DNA from: Rhizobiaceae bacterium
GTDB taxonomy: Bacteria > Pseudomonadota > Alphaproteobacteria > Rhizobiales > Rhizobiaceae
Reading direction: 5' to 3'
Assembly: GCA_029233925.1 (NCBI GenBank)
Contig: JARGOX010000003.1
Span: 213,542-277,541, forward strand
DNA: 64,000 bases
Shown here: positions 8,990-17,165 of the stretch, in pieces
Numbering within the stretch: the first letter of the stretch is position 1
Layout: each line of letters begins with the position of its first letter
Notes under the pieces: generated by a model
What the model was told of the DNA's origin: nothing
Databases searched by the model: none
What the model saw: the letters and a program-made list of their open reading frames with translations, nothing else
Position numbers and translations under genes: made by a program

Positions 8990-10050
8990 TGAGCAAACCT
9001 GTAGTCACTTTCAAGGATGTCGACATTGTTTTCGGCGACAATCCGCAATCTGCCCTCGCACTGATTGACGCGGGAAAAAGCCGCGAAGAGATCCAGGAAG
9101 AAACCGGCCAGGTCCTCGGTGTTGCGGGTGCCAATCTGCAAGTCATGGAAGGCGAAATCATTGTATTGATGGGGCTCTCCGGTTCCGGAAAGTCGACATT
9201 GCTGCGTGCCGTCAACGGCCTCAATCCGGTCATTCGCGGTGAAACTCTGGTCGACAATGGAGACAGTTTCATCGACCCTCAACGCTGTTCGGCGGGCGAT
9301 TTGCGCCGCCTGCGCATGGAACGCGTTGCCATGGTTTTTCAGCAATTCGGGCTGCTTCCCTGGCGCTCCGTTGCCGACAATGTCGGCTTTGGTCTGGAAC
9401 TCTCAGGACTTGCCGCAGCGAAACGACGCGCCAGAGTCAGCGAACAGCTTGAACTCGTCGGATTGACCCAATGGGCCGATCGCCGTGTCAATGAACTCTC
9501 AGGCGGTATGCAACAACGCGTCGGACTTGCGCGGGCCTTTGCCACAGGCGCCCCGCTGCTGTTGATGGATGAACCTTTTTCGGCCCTTGATCCGCTCATC
9601 AGGACCCGCTTGCAGGACGAACTGCTGCAACTGCAGCAACAACTCAAGAAGACCATCATCTTTGTCAGTCATGACCTCGATGAGGCCTTCAGGATCGGCA
9701 ACCGGATTGCCATCATGGAAGGTGGCCGGATCGTGCAATGTGGCACACCGCAGGAGATCGTCAAGAATCCGGCGAATGAATATGTCACCGATTTTGTCGC
9801 CAACATGAACCCGCTCTCCCTGCTGGTCGCCGAAGATGTCATGACCGGCGGCAAAGCGGATGATGTTGCAACAAATGGTGATTTTTCGGCAACTGCAACC
9901 CGCAACACACCGCTGGTGGAAATTCTGGATGCCATAGCCAAACGACCGGGGGCCGTCGGGGTTGTGGACAATGGTGTGCTGGTCGGGACAATCACGGCCC
10001 AGGATATCGTCGAGGGCTTGACCAGTCACAGGCAGTCTGCCACCCCATAA
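8989..10050 (+). CDS. choV: Choline ABC transporter ATPase
   Basis: ABC ATPase of 353 residues of the quaternary-amine (ProV/OpuAA) type. It has Walker A GLSGSGKST near 58-66, the signature LSGGMQQRVGLARAFA, Walker B LLLMDEPFSALDPL and the H-loop FVSHDLDEA. The N-terminal extension (GKSREEIQEETGQVLGVAGA) is typical of this subgroup. The C-terminal 70 residues resemble a CBS-type regulatory domain (GVVDNGVLVGTITAQDIVEG), which in relatives senses ionic strength. It overlaps the permease gene by one base. Confidence 0.94.
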   Translation: MSKPVVTFKDVDIVFGDNPQSALALIDAGKSREEIQEETGQVLGVAGANLQVMEGEIIVLMGLSGSGKSTLLRAVNGLNPVIRGETLVDNGDSFIDPQRCSAGDLRRLRMERVAMVFQQFGLLPWRSVADNVGFGLELSGLAAAKRRARVSEQLELVGLTQWADRRVNELSGGMQQRVGLARAFATGAPLLLMDEPFSALDPLIRTRLQDELLQLQQQLKKTIIFVSHDLDEAFRIGNRIAIMEGGRIVQCGTPQEIVKNPANEYVTDFVANMNPLSLLVAEDVMTGGKADDVATNGDFSATATRNTPLVEILDAIAKRPGAVGVVDNGVLVGTITAQDIVEGLTSHRQSATP

Positions 10051-10172
10051 TCCACCATCTGATCCGAGATTACCCGCGCCCTTGAGGCACAGGACAGATG
10101 CTGACAGGCTGGCGCAGGTGCGGATCAGGCCCATGTGTACACAGGCAGAATATCGAAAGACAGGAGATACCC

Positions 10173-10934
10173 ATGAAGACGAATGGACAGGCCGCAATCG
10201 TGACCGGCGGTGGATCAGGCCTGGGAGCCGGCACCGCCCGCGCATTGGCTGCAGCAGGCGCAAAGGTTGCAGTCCTGGATATCAACGAGGCACAGGCCAA
10301 AGCCGTCGCTGAAGAAATCGGCGGCATTGCAATTGTCTGCGATGTTGCCAGTGCCGCAGCCGCAGAGGATGCCGTGGCCAAAGCTGCGGAAGCCCATGGC
10401 GAAGCCAGAATCCTAATCAATTGCGCCGGTATTGCCAATGCCGGTCGTATTGTCGGACGTGAAGGTCCGCACGATCTGGAAATGTTTTCCCGGGTCATCA
10501 ATGTCAATCTTGTCGGCTCCTTCAACCTGATGCGGCTGGTCGCAGACCGCGCATCGAAACTGGAACCGATGGACGACAACGAACGTGCGGTTATCATCTC
10601 GACCGCATCGGTCGCCGCATTTGACGGCCAGATCGGCCAGGCGGCCTATTCGGCGTCAAAGGGTGGCATTCATTCCATGACCTTGCCCGCCGCGCGCGAA
10701 CTCGCCCGTTTCGGCATTCGCATCATGACCATTGCACCGGGGATATTCGGAACGCCAATGCTCATGGGCATGCCACAGGAAGTTCAGGACAGCCTGGCAG
10801 CATCTGTGCCCTTTCCATCGCGCCTTGGCACACCTGAGGATTATGCATCGCTCGTCATGCACATTCTCGAAAACACCATGCTGAACGGTGAAACAATCCG
10901 CCTTGATGGCGCTATCCGTCTGGCGCCGAAATAA
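10173..10934 (+). CDS. SDR-family 3-hydroxyacyl-CoA dehydrogenase-like protein
   Basis: Short-chain dehydrogenase of 253 residues. The cofactor motif TGGGSGLGAG is at about 11-20, NCAG near 88-91, and the catalytic Ser, Tyr and Lys in STASVAAF and YSASKGG. The order of motifs and the C-terminal LDGAIRLAPK resemble type II 3-hydroxyacyl-CoA dehydrogenases (HSD17B10-like), so the substrate is probably an acyl-CoA thioester. The ATG at 10173 has AGGAG upstream. It precedes an AMACR-like gene by six bases, which supports a role in branched-chain acyl-CoA metabolism. Confidence 0.85.
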   Translation: MKTNGQAAIVTGGGSGLGAGTARALAAAGAKVAVLDINEAQAKAVAEEIGGIAIVCDVASAAAAEDAVAKAAEAHGEARILINCAGIANAGRIVGREGPHDLEMFSRVINVNLVGSFNLMRLVADRASKLEPMDDNERAVIISTASVAAFDGQIGQAAYSASKGGIHSMTLPAARELARFGIRIMTIAPGIFGTPMLMGMPQEVQDSLAASVPFPSRLGTPEDYASLVMHILENTMLNGETIRLDGAIRLAPK

Positions 10935-10940
10935 AACACA

Positions 10941-11975
10941 ATGAACCAACCGCTCATTGGCTTGAAAGTTGTCGAAATGGCCGGGCTTGGGCCCGCCCCT
11001 TTCGCCTGCTATCTGCTGGCAAGTCTCGGTGCGCAGGTAACGCGTATCGAGGCGAAGGGCCGTTCCGCAATTTTCCTGCCGCTTGCTCCCGAGACCAATC
11101 CCGATGTGCAGCTTCGCACCCTGCGCCAGCTTGATCTGAAAACCGAAGAAGACAAGCGTGAAGCCATCAGCCTGATTGCTCAAGCCGATATTCTGGTTGA
11201 AGGATTTAGGCCCGGCGTCATGGAGCGGCTGGGACTTGGACCGCAGGACATGTTGCACAACAATCCGCGCCTGATCTACGCGCGCATGACCGGTTACGGC
11301 CAGGATGGGCCGATGGCCAATCGCGCCGGACACGATCTCAACTACATTGCCATGTCCGGCGTACTCTCAATGATCGGCCGCAAGGACGGTGCGCCAGTGC
11401 CACCACTCAATCTTGTCGGTGACTATAGCGGTGGCTCCATGGTTCTCATCATGGGCATCCTTTCGGCGCTTTTTGCCCGACAGCAGAGCAACCGGGGGCA
11501 GGTGATCGACGCATCCATGGTCGAGGGGTCGGCGATGCTGGCAACGCCCATCTTTTCATTCATGGCATCAGGTCTGTGGGATGGCACCAAACGTGGCGAA
11601 AACCTGCTCGACAGCGGTTGCCCCTTTTATGACACCTATGAAACCGCCGATGGCCGCCATGTGGCCATCGCCCCCTTGGAACCTCAGTTTTTTGCGGCTC
11701 TGCTGAATGGGCTCGGCCTTGATCCGGGCTGGGCAGCCAGGCAGTATGACAGGGGCAGTTGGGATGAACTGCGCAAATGCCTGACGGACACTTTTCGCAC
11801 CAGGAACCGCGATGAGTGGGCCGATATCTTCAGCCAAAGCGATGCCTGCGTCACGCCGGTGCTGACACCTCAGGAAGCCGCCGAACATCCCCATAATGTC
11901 ACCCGTCAAAGCTTTGACACAGTGGCAGGGCATCAGATGCCGGGCATTGCACCGAAATTTTCCTCCGGCAAATGA
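10941..11975 (+). CDS. Alpha-methylacyl-CoA racemase-like CaiB/BaiF family protein
   Basis: Family III CoA-transferase fold, 344 residues. The racemase subgroup is indicated by GHDLNYIAMSG and NLVGDYSGG. The catalytic pair of mycobacterial MCR (H126, D156) corresponds to H131 and D161 here, and the conserved glutamate is probably E247 in APLEPQFF. Likely reaction: epimerisation of 2-methylacyl-CoA during degradation of branched fatty or sterol side chains. It is co-directional with the SDR gene just upstream. A CoA-transferase role cannot be wholly excluded. Confidence 0.88.
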   Translation: MNQPLIGLKVVEMAGLGPAPFACYLLASLGAQVTRIEAKGRSAIFLPLAPETNPDVQLRTLRQLDLKTEEDKREAISLIAQADILVEGFRPGVMERLGLGPQDMLHNNPRLIYARMTGYGQDGPMANRAGHDLNYIAMSGVLSMIGRKDGAPVPPLNLVGDYSGGSMVLIMGILSALFARQQSNRGQVIDASMVEGSAMLATPIFSFMASGLWDGTKRGENLLDSGCPFYDTYETADGRHVAIAPLEPQFFAALLNGLGLDPGWAARQYDRGSWDELRKCLTDTFRTRNRDEWADIFSQSDACVTPVLTPQEAAEHPHNVTRQSFDTVAGHQMPGIAPKFSSGK

Positions 11976-11993
11976 TACGGATCTGGTGGAACC

Positions 11994-12755
11994 ATGGCTG
12001 AAAAAAACAAGACCATCCGCGAGACCGATGACGAGGCACGGAAGCTTGCCGGACAGCTTGTCAGCACGGCCCGTTTCGGCGCGCTGGCTGTGCTGTTACC
12101 GCCGGATGGACATCCTTTCGCCAGCCGGGCGGCAGTTGCAACCGACACCGACCGCACACCCGTCATTTTGGTATCCGGGCTTTCCGAACATACATCCGGG
12201 TTGCTCAATGATCCCCGCGTTTCCCTGCTACTGGGCGAACCGGGCAAAGGCGATCCGCTAGCCCATCCGCGTATCTCGCTTCAATGCCGGGCGGAACGCA
12301 TCGTCCGCGACGACAGCAGCCATCACCGCATACGGGCTCGGTTCCTGCGGCGTCATCCAAAATCGGCGCTCTATGCCGACTTCGGTGATTTTTCCTTTTT
12401 CAGACTGAACCCGGCGTCCGCCAGCCTGAATGGCGGTTTCGGCAAGGCCTATCACCTCAAACCGGAAGACATCCTGATTGCTTCTCCAGCCAATGACGCC
12501 TTGGCCGAGATGGAGGACAGCGCGATCGATCACATGAACACGGATCATGCAGACGCAATTGCATTCTATGCGGGCCTGATGGCAGGTGCCAAAGCCGGGC
12601 CATGGCGCATCTGCACGATCGATGCAGCAGGCTTCGAATTGGCGCGTGGTGACCAGATCGGAAGAATTGACTTCGATACTCCGATCGAGGATGCCAGACA
12701 GTTGGCATCGACACTGTCAGCCCTTGCCACGACATTGCGTGGCGCTAAGGGATAG
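11994..12755 (+). CDS. HugZ-like haem-utilisation / pyridoxamine oxidase-fold protein
   Basis: A 253-residue protein with an N-terminal split-barrel flavin/haem-binding domain (about 15-155: RFGALAVLLPPDGHPFASRAA, SLLLGEP) and a C-terminal DUF2470-like domain (about 165-245: MNTDHADAIAFYAG). This architecture is that of HugZ-type haem oxygenases and related proteins; the histidine in MNTDHADA is a conserved feature. It follows the racemase gene by 18 bases. No haem uptake genes are nearby, so haem degradation is family knowledge rather than context. Confidence 0.85.
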   Translation: MAEKNKTIRETDDEARKLAGQLVSTARFGALAVLLPPDGHPFASRAAVATDTDRTPVILVSGLSEHTSGLLNDPRVSLLLGEPGKGDPLAHPRISLQCRAERIVRDDSSHHRIRARFLRRHPKSALYADFGDFSFFRLNPASASLNGGFGKAYHLKPEDILIASPANDALAEMEDSAIDHMNTDHADAIAFYAGLMAGAKAGPWRICTIDAAGFELARGDQIGRIDFDTPIEDARQLASTLSALATTLRGAKG

Positions 12756-12769
12756 ATTATCCGCCAAGG

Positions 12770-12783
12770 TGCTTATATAAGCA
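12770..12783. promoter_or_regulatory. Perfect 14-bp palindrome upstream of the ArsR-family gene
   Basis: TGCTTATATAAGCA is a perfect palindrome located 47 bases before the ArsR start. Its AT-rich core and position fit an autoregulatory operator, though it could also contain a -10 element. No binding data are available here. Confidence 0.5.
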
Positions 12784-12830
12784 TGAGAGAATGGTTTTCA
12801 GTTTATTGATCCTCCAATCGACAGAGCAAT

Positions 12831-13193
12831 ATGTCCCACCCCGCCGAAAATCCTCAAGAACAGGCTGACTTGTCAGGCAATGCCGCGCAGGCAGCCGAAC
12901 TGCTGTCTGCCATGGCAAACCCAAAGCGTCTGCTTATCCTGTGCAATCTGGTTGGTGGTGAAATGGCTGTCGGTGCTTTGGCGGAAACTGTGGATTTGAG
13001 CCAGTCGGCCCTGTCCCAACATCTGGCAAAATTGCGCGCGCTGCGGATGGTCAAAACCAGGCGCGATGCGCAGACAATATTCTATTCCATTGCCTCCGCG
13101 GAGGTCAGAGCAGTGTTGGAAACGCTCTACAGGATCTATTGCGGACCAAGCATGCCGATGCGCGCTTCGGACCGAAATCAGAAAGAAAAATAA
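12831..13193 (+). CDS. ArsR-family regulator with a conserved cysteine pair (NolR/BigR-like)
   Basis: Winged-helix regulator of 120 residues. The DNA-recognition helix is LSQSALSQHLAKLRA (56-70), followed by the wing TRRDAQTIFYSI. The body resembles rhizobial NolR (SAMANPKRLLIL, MAVGALAE). It also carries C38 in LILCNL and C104 in RIYCGP, 66 residues apart. That is the spacing and placement of the persulfide-sensing cysteine pair in BigR (42/108), SqrR (41/107) and HlyU (38/104), as I recall them. A NolR-like global regulator or a reactive-sulfur sensor are both possible. The stop overlaps the nucleoside hydrolase start (TAATG). Confidence 0.88.
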   Translation: MSHPAENPQEQADLSGNAAQAAELLSAMANPKRLLILCNLVGGEMAVGALAETVDLSQSALSQHLAKLRALRMVKTRRDAQTIFYSIASAEVRAVLETLYRIYCGPSMPMRASDRNQKEK

Positions 13194-14167
13194 TGAAGCA
13201 CAAGATCATTATCGATACGGATCCGGGCATTGATGATACAATGGCCATCGCCTACGCCATTGCCCACCCTGATATTGAACTCGTTGCCCTGACGACCATA
13301 TTCGGAAATGTTTCGGTTTCAGACGCCACAGACAATGCACTCAAACTGCTGCATTTTTTCGGACACCCGGCGGAGGTTGCAAGAGGCGAGGAACGGCCTT
13401 TGACCATCGCACCAAATCCGCACAGCTATTTTGTCCACGGGCCCAATGGTTTGGGTGGCATCGAATTGCCAGCTTCTTCCAGAACCGCAACCATTCAAAG
13501 CGCCGCAGAATATCTCGTCTCCAAAACGCGCGAGATGCCCGGCGAAATTGACATTTGTGCTGTCGGCCCGCTGACCAATCTGGCAAGGGCACTCGAAATC
13601 GACCCAACAATCGTCGAGCGTGTAAAATCCGTCGTGGTGATGGGTGGCTCGATCTACCGCACAGGCAATGTGTCCCCGGTTGCTGAGGCCAATATATGGA
13701 ATGACCCGCACGCGGCCGAGGCGGTTTTTGCTGCAAGCTGGCCATTGGTTCTGGCCCCCATGGATGTCACCACGCAGGTGGTTCTGTCGCCGGAATTCTT
13801 CCTCGATCTGCAAGCAGCCAATCCCCGTTCGGGCAAGCTGCTGGCCGACATGGCGCGATATTACACCAAGTTCTATCGCAGCCATTCAGGCATTAATGGC
13901 TGCATACCGCACGATGTGATGGCCCTTGCCTATCTGACCATTCCCGGCGTCTACATGCAAAAGCGCGGCGCCATAGCGGTGGTGACCGAAGGACCGGGTA
14001 TCGGCCAGACGATCTTTCAGCCAACCGGACAATTGGCTGTCAGCACCATGTGGGGGGAACGTTCCCAGCATCTGGCCTTGCTCGACATTGATCCGGGCCT
14101 GTTTGCGGCGCATTATTACAGCACAATCGCCAGCGAAATCACCCCGACTGAAACGGTTCTCTATTAA
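13193..14167 (+). CDS. Inosine-uridine preferring nucleoside hydrolase
   Basis: Hydrolyses the N-glycosidic bond of ribonucleosides. The calcium- and ribose-binding signature DTDPGIDDTMA lies at residues 7-17 and the family pattern continues with FGNVSVSDATDNAL and VGPLTNLARAL; the late histidine/aspartate region is CIPHDVMAL. It has 324 residues from the ATG at 13193, which overlaps the ArsR stop by one base, so translation is probably coupled. It has no signal peptide. Its stop overlaps that of the opposing SDR gene by four bases. Confidence 0.93.
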   Translation: MKHKIIIDTDPGIDDTMAIAYAIAHPDIELVALTTIFGNVSVSDATDNALKLLHFFGHPAEVARGEERPLTIAPNPHSYFVHGPNGLGGIELPASSRTATIQSAAEYLVSKTREMPGEIDICAVGPLTNLARALEIDPTIVERVKSVVVMGGSIYRTGNVSPVAEANIWNDPHAAEAVFAASWPLVLAPMDVTTQVVLSPEFFLDLQAANPRSGKLLADMARYYTKFYRSHSGINGCIPHDVMALAYLTIPGVYMQKRGAIAVVTEGPGIGQTIFQPTGQLAVSTMWGERSQHLALLDIDPGLFAAHYYSTIASEITPTETVLY

Positions 14168-14958
14168 TAGGCCGTCAGCCCGCCATCCACATGCAGCGTC
14201 TGCCCGGTCATGAAGCTGTTGTGCGGTGATGAGGCAAAGACGAAGACTTCGATGACCTCTTCGACTTCGGCAAGCCGCGCCATCGGAATGCCTCGGACGA
14301 GATCGCGTTCGGTGACCACCTTGCCGTGCACCTCGACATCCAGCAATTCGGTTGCCATTGGTGTGCGGGCGAAGGATGGGCAAACCGCATTGACCCGCAC
14401 GCCCAGCCGTGCATATTCCTGAGCGACGGAGCGCGTCAGTCCGACGACACCATGTTTGGCTGCAGCATAGACCGCAAGGCCTGACGCCCCTGTCACGCCG
14501 GCAACCGAAGCAACATTGACGATTGCTCCGCCGGTTTGCGTTTCACGATACTGTTTTTCCATGGCCGGCAATTGGTATTTGAGGGCAAAGAACATGCCGA
14601 GCAAATCCACATCAAATATGCGGCGCGCCTCATCCGACGCGGTTTTGGGCAATCGCTCGAATGCCTCCTGGGCAATGCCTGCATTGTTGATCGCAATATC
14701 GAGCCGGCCAAATCGTTCAACCGTCAGGCCAACCAGGCCTGCGGACAGGTCCTCATCGGCAATATCGCCTGCCAGCGTAGCCACGTCGCTGCCGTATTCC
14801 TTGCGGATGTCTTCGGCGATCGCTTCAAGCCGCTCTTCGCTGTAATCGGACAGCACAAGCCGGGCGCCTTCGCGCGCATATCGACGCGATGCCGCACTGC
14901 CAAAACCGCCAGCTGCGCCAGTGATCAGTACACTCATTCCCTCAAACAGACCTGCCAA
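14164..14958 (-). CDS. SDR-family oxidoreductase
   Basis: Classical short-chain dehydrogenase of 264 residues. It has the cofactor motif TGAAGGFGS (13-21), NNAG near 90, serine in NVASVAGV, the YAAAKHG catalytic Tyr-Lys, and a C-terminal VDGGLTAY. The substrate cannot be read from sequence. It is the third gene of a leftward group with the phosphotransferase-like gene only one base upstream, a pairing often seen with acyl-CoA dehydrogenases, so a hydroxyacyl or alcohol substrate is plausible. Confidence 0.87.
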   Translation of the reverse strand: MAGLFEGMSVLITGAAGGFGSAASRRYAREGARLVLSDYSEERLEAIAEDIRKEYGSDVATLAGDIADEDLSAGLVGLTVERFGRLDIAINNAGIAQEAFERLPKTASDEARRIFDVDLLGMFFALKYQLPAMEKQYRETQTGGAIVNVASVAGVTGASGLAVYAAAKHGVVGLTRSVAQEYARLGVRVNAVCPSFARTPMATELLDVEVHGKVVTERDLVRGIPMARLAEVEEVIEVFVFASSPHNSFMTGQTLHVDGGLTAY

Positions 14959-14959
14959 T

Positions 14960-15991
14960 TCAGCTTCTCCCTCTGGTAATTTCCATCGCCATGGCCGCCA
15001 TGATAGGGACGGCGCTGCTCATTTCCCTGGCACGCTGCGGATTGGACGCATTGCCGTCCACGGCCCGCTTGACCACGCCTTGCAAAATTGCCGCCAGTCG
15101 GAAGAAAGAAAAGGCCAGATAGAAGGGCCAATGCTCGATCGAGTCGATCTTCCTGCGTCGGCAATAGGCCGCGACAAAGTCTTCTTCCGATGGCAGGCCG
15201 ATCGCCGCGCGGTCCAGACCGCCCAGCCCGCGAAAGCCGCTGTCATGCGGCAGACGCCATTGCATGCATTGATAGGCCAGATCCGCCAATGGGTGACCAA
15301 GCGTTGATAGCTCCCAGTCGAGCACAGCCAGGATGGTGGGCTTTTGTGGCGCGAAGATCATGTTGTCGATACGATAATCCCCGTGTACCAGAGACACCTG
15401 ACCATCATCGACCGGCAATGTTTTTTCAAGCCAGCTGATCAAGGCATCCATATCACTGATCGGATCAATTTCACTGGCTTTATACTGTTTCGTCCAGCGG
15501 CTGAGTTGTCTTTCAAAATAGTTTCCGGGTCGACCGAAATCGGCAAGGCCTACGGCATCCGGATCCACATCATGAAGCGCTGCCAGCGTGGCATTCATGG
15601 CGTCATAGACAGGCGCTCTTTCAGCCAGTTCACATTCGGGCAGTTCCGGTTTCCAGAAAATGCGCCCCTGCAGATATTCCATGACAAAATACATCCGCCC
15701 AAGGCAGGTATCTTCGCCCGACAGATACAGCATCGCCGGAACCGGCACGTCGCTGCCAGCCAGCGCCTGCATGACCCGAAACTCGCGGTCCACCTGGTGG
15801 GCCGATTTCAGCAATTCTCCAGGCGGTTTTGCCCGCAACACGTATTGACCGCTCTTGGCGGTCAGAAGATAGGTTGGGTTCGATTGGCCCGTGTTGAACT
15901 TCGAGACCTGCTGCAAATCGGAAAAACCATCAATGGCAGCTTCCAGCTCCGCCCCCAATGGACCGATATCAAGATCACCAGCATCTGCCAT
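14960..15991 (-). CDS. Phosphotransferase-family protein (ACAD10/APH-like)
   Basis: A kinase-like protein of 343 residues of the APH fold. Seen features: the nucleotide region QYVLRAKPPGE (about 50-60), the catalytic loop LVHGDYRIDNMIF (about 197-209), and the metal-binding aspartate in LAVLDWELSTLGHPLADLAY (about 218-237). The family is commonly linked to acyl-CoA dehydrogenases, and in ACAD10/11 it phosphorylates 4-hydroxyacyl-CoAs. An SDR gene on each side supports a lipid or hydroxyacid catabolic role. The ATG at 15991 is preferred because GGAGG lies about ten bases before it. No acyl-CoA dehydrogenase gene is present here. Confidence 0.88.
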   Translation of the reverse strand: MADAGDLDIGPLGAELEAAIDGFSDLQQVSKFNTGQSNPTYLLTAKSGQYVLRAKPPGELLKSAHQVDREFRVMQALAGSDVPVPAMLYLSGEDTCLGRMYFVMEYLQGRIFWKPELPECELAERAPVYDAMNATLAALHDVDPDAVGLADFGRPGNYFERQLSRWTKQYKASEIDPISDMDALISWLEKTLPVDDGQVSLVHGDYRIDNMIFAPQKPTILAVLDWELSTLGHPLADLAYQCMQWRLPHDSGFRGLGGLDRAAIGLPSEEDFVAAYCRRRKIDSIEHWPFYLAFSFFRLAAILQGVVKRAVDGNASNPQRAREMSSAVPIMAAMAMEITRGRS

Positions 15992-16055
15992 TTCAGTCGT
16001 TCCTCCCACTGCAGATCACACGCATCACACCTGCGCCTTTGCAGGTTGCAGCCGA

Positions 16056-16880
16056 CTATTCCAGACTGGATGCAAAAAGGCCAACGGAACTGTGCGCCGA
16101 CAGGCCGCCATCAAGCGGCAGAATGGCGCCGGTGATATAGGATCCACCCCGACCGCAAAGATGAAGCGTTGCGGCGGCCACATCATCGGGAGAACCGATG
16201 CGCCCGAGCGGAACGCCCTGCCCCACCTTCAACGCCTTTTCCTCTGATCCCGTGGCAAATGCCGTCATTTTGCTCTGGAACGGTCCGGGAGCAAAGGCAT
16301 TGACCGTTATGCGCCGTTTGGCAAATTCATTGGCCAGAATACGAGTCAGGTGATGCACGGCAGCCTTTGATGCCGAATAGGAATAGGCCCCTTCCGCAAC
16401 CGGTACAGTGCCCATCACGGAACCAAGATTGATAATGCGTCCCGGATCGCCATCACTGGAGGCAGCGTCCATCAGCGGCAGAAGGTCTCTGGTCAGGGTA
16501 AACAACCCGCCGACATTCACATTCATGACTTTCTGCCAGGCGGCATGCGGGAAGGTTTCCAGCGGCTCACCCCAGGTTATACCGGCATTGTTGACCAGAA
16601 TATGCAGCTTGTCGGTGCGGGCATTGACCGCTGCAACCAGCGCCTTCACGCCCTCGTCGCTGCCGACATCGCCGGCAAAGCCAATGGCCTGACCTGTCGC
16701 ACCCAGTGCATTCAATTCTGCGGCAACGCTTTCACAGGCTTCACCCTTGCGTGACGCCATCAGCACCGTTGCCCCGCCCATGACCAGTCCTGTCGCAACC
16801 ATCCGGCCGATGCCGGTTGCACCACCGGTGACCAGTGCGACTTTGCCTTCAACCGAAAATAGATTGTCCAGATATCCCAT
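16056..16880 (-). CDS. SDR-family oxidoreductase, first gene of a three-gene operon
   Basis: Short-chain dehydrogenase of 274 residues with TGGATGIGR near 18-26, NNAG near 93, the serine in NLGSVMG and YSASKAAVHHL for the catalytic Tyr-Lys, and C-terminal LDGGLSAHSSVGLFASS. It heads a leftward unit with the phosphotransferase-like and second SDR genes. A sharp inverted repeat 50-70 bases upstream is a probable repressor site. The particular substrate is unknown; its neighbours suggest acyl-CoA or hydroxyacid metabolism. Confidence 0.87.
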   Translation of the reverse strand: MGYLDNLFSVEGKVALVTGGATGIGRMVATGLVMGGATVLMASRKGEACESVAAELNALGATGQAIGFAGDVGSDEGVKALVAAVNARTDKLHILVNNAGITWGEPLETFPHAAWQKVMNVNVGGLFTLTRDLLPLMDAASSDGDPGRIINLGSVMGTVPVAEGAYSYSASKAAVHHLTRILANEFAKRRITVNAFAPGPFQSKMTAFATGSEEKALKVGQGVPLGRIGSPDDVAAATLHLCGRGGSYITGAILPLDGGLSAHSSVGLFASSLE

Positions 16881-16929
16881 TTGATCCTCCTCATCTTATT
16901 CGCATGGGGCGAACAAGATTTACTCCTGC

Positions 16930-16949
16930 AACATACTCAGTAGTATGTT
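16930..16949. promoter_or_regulatory. Inverted repeat, probable TetR-type operator
   Basis: AACATACT and AGTATGTT are perfect inverted arms separated by CAGT. The site is 50 bases upstream of the leftward SDR-phosphotransferase-SDR unit. ACATACT/AGTATGT palindromes are typical targets of TetR-family repressors of lipid catabolism. No TetR gene is adjacent, so the regulator would be elsewhere. Confidence 0.6.
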
Positions 16950-17165
16950 CTATTTGCCGAACGATTGTAAAGCCCCCACGTGGAGCAGCTGACTGCAAAA
17001 TTCCTCTTCAAACGCAGGCCGCCCAAGACAGCTGCAATACATGATTTGGACCAAAGGCGTGATTGGAACCCTGCGCTGAATTGCAGAACCATTTTACCAA
17101 TGCCCCGGCAAATGCGATAAGGGCTCGATCATTGTCAGCAACACGCTCCCATTTTGAGGTTTACC

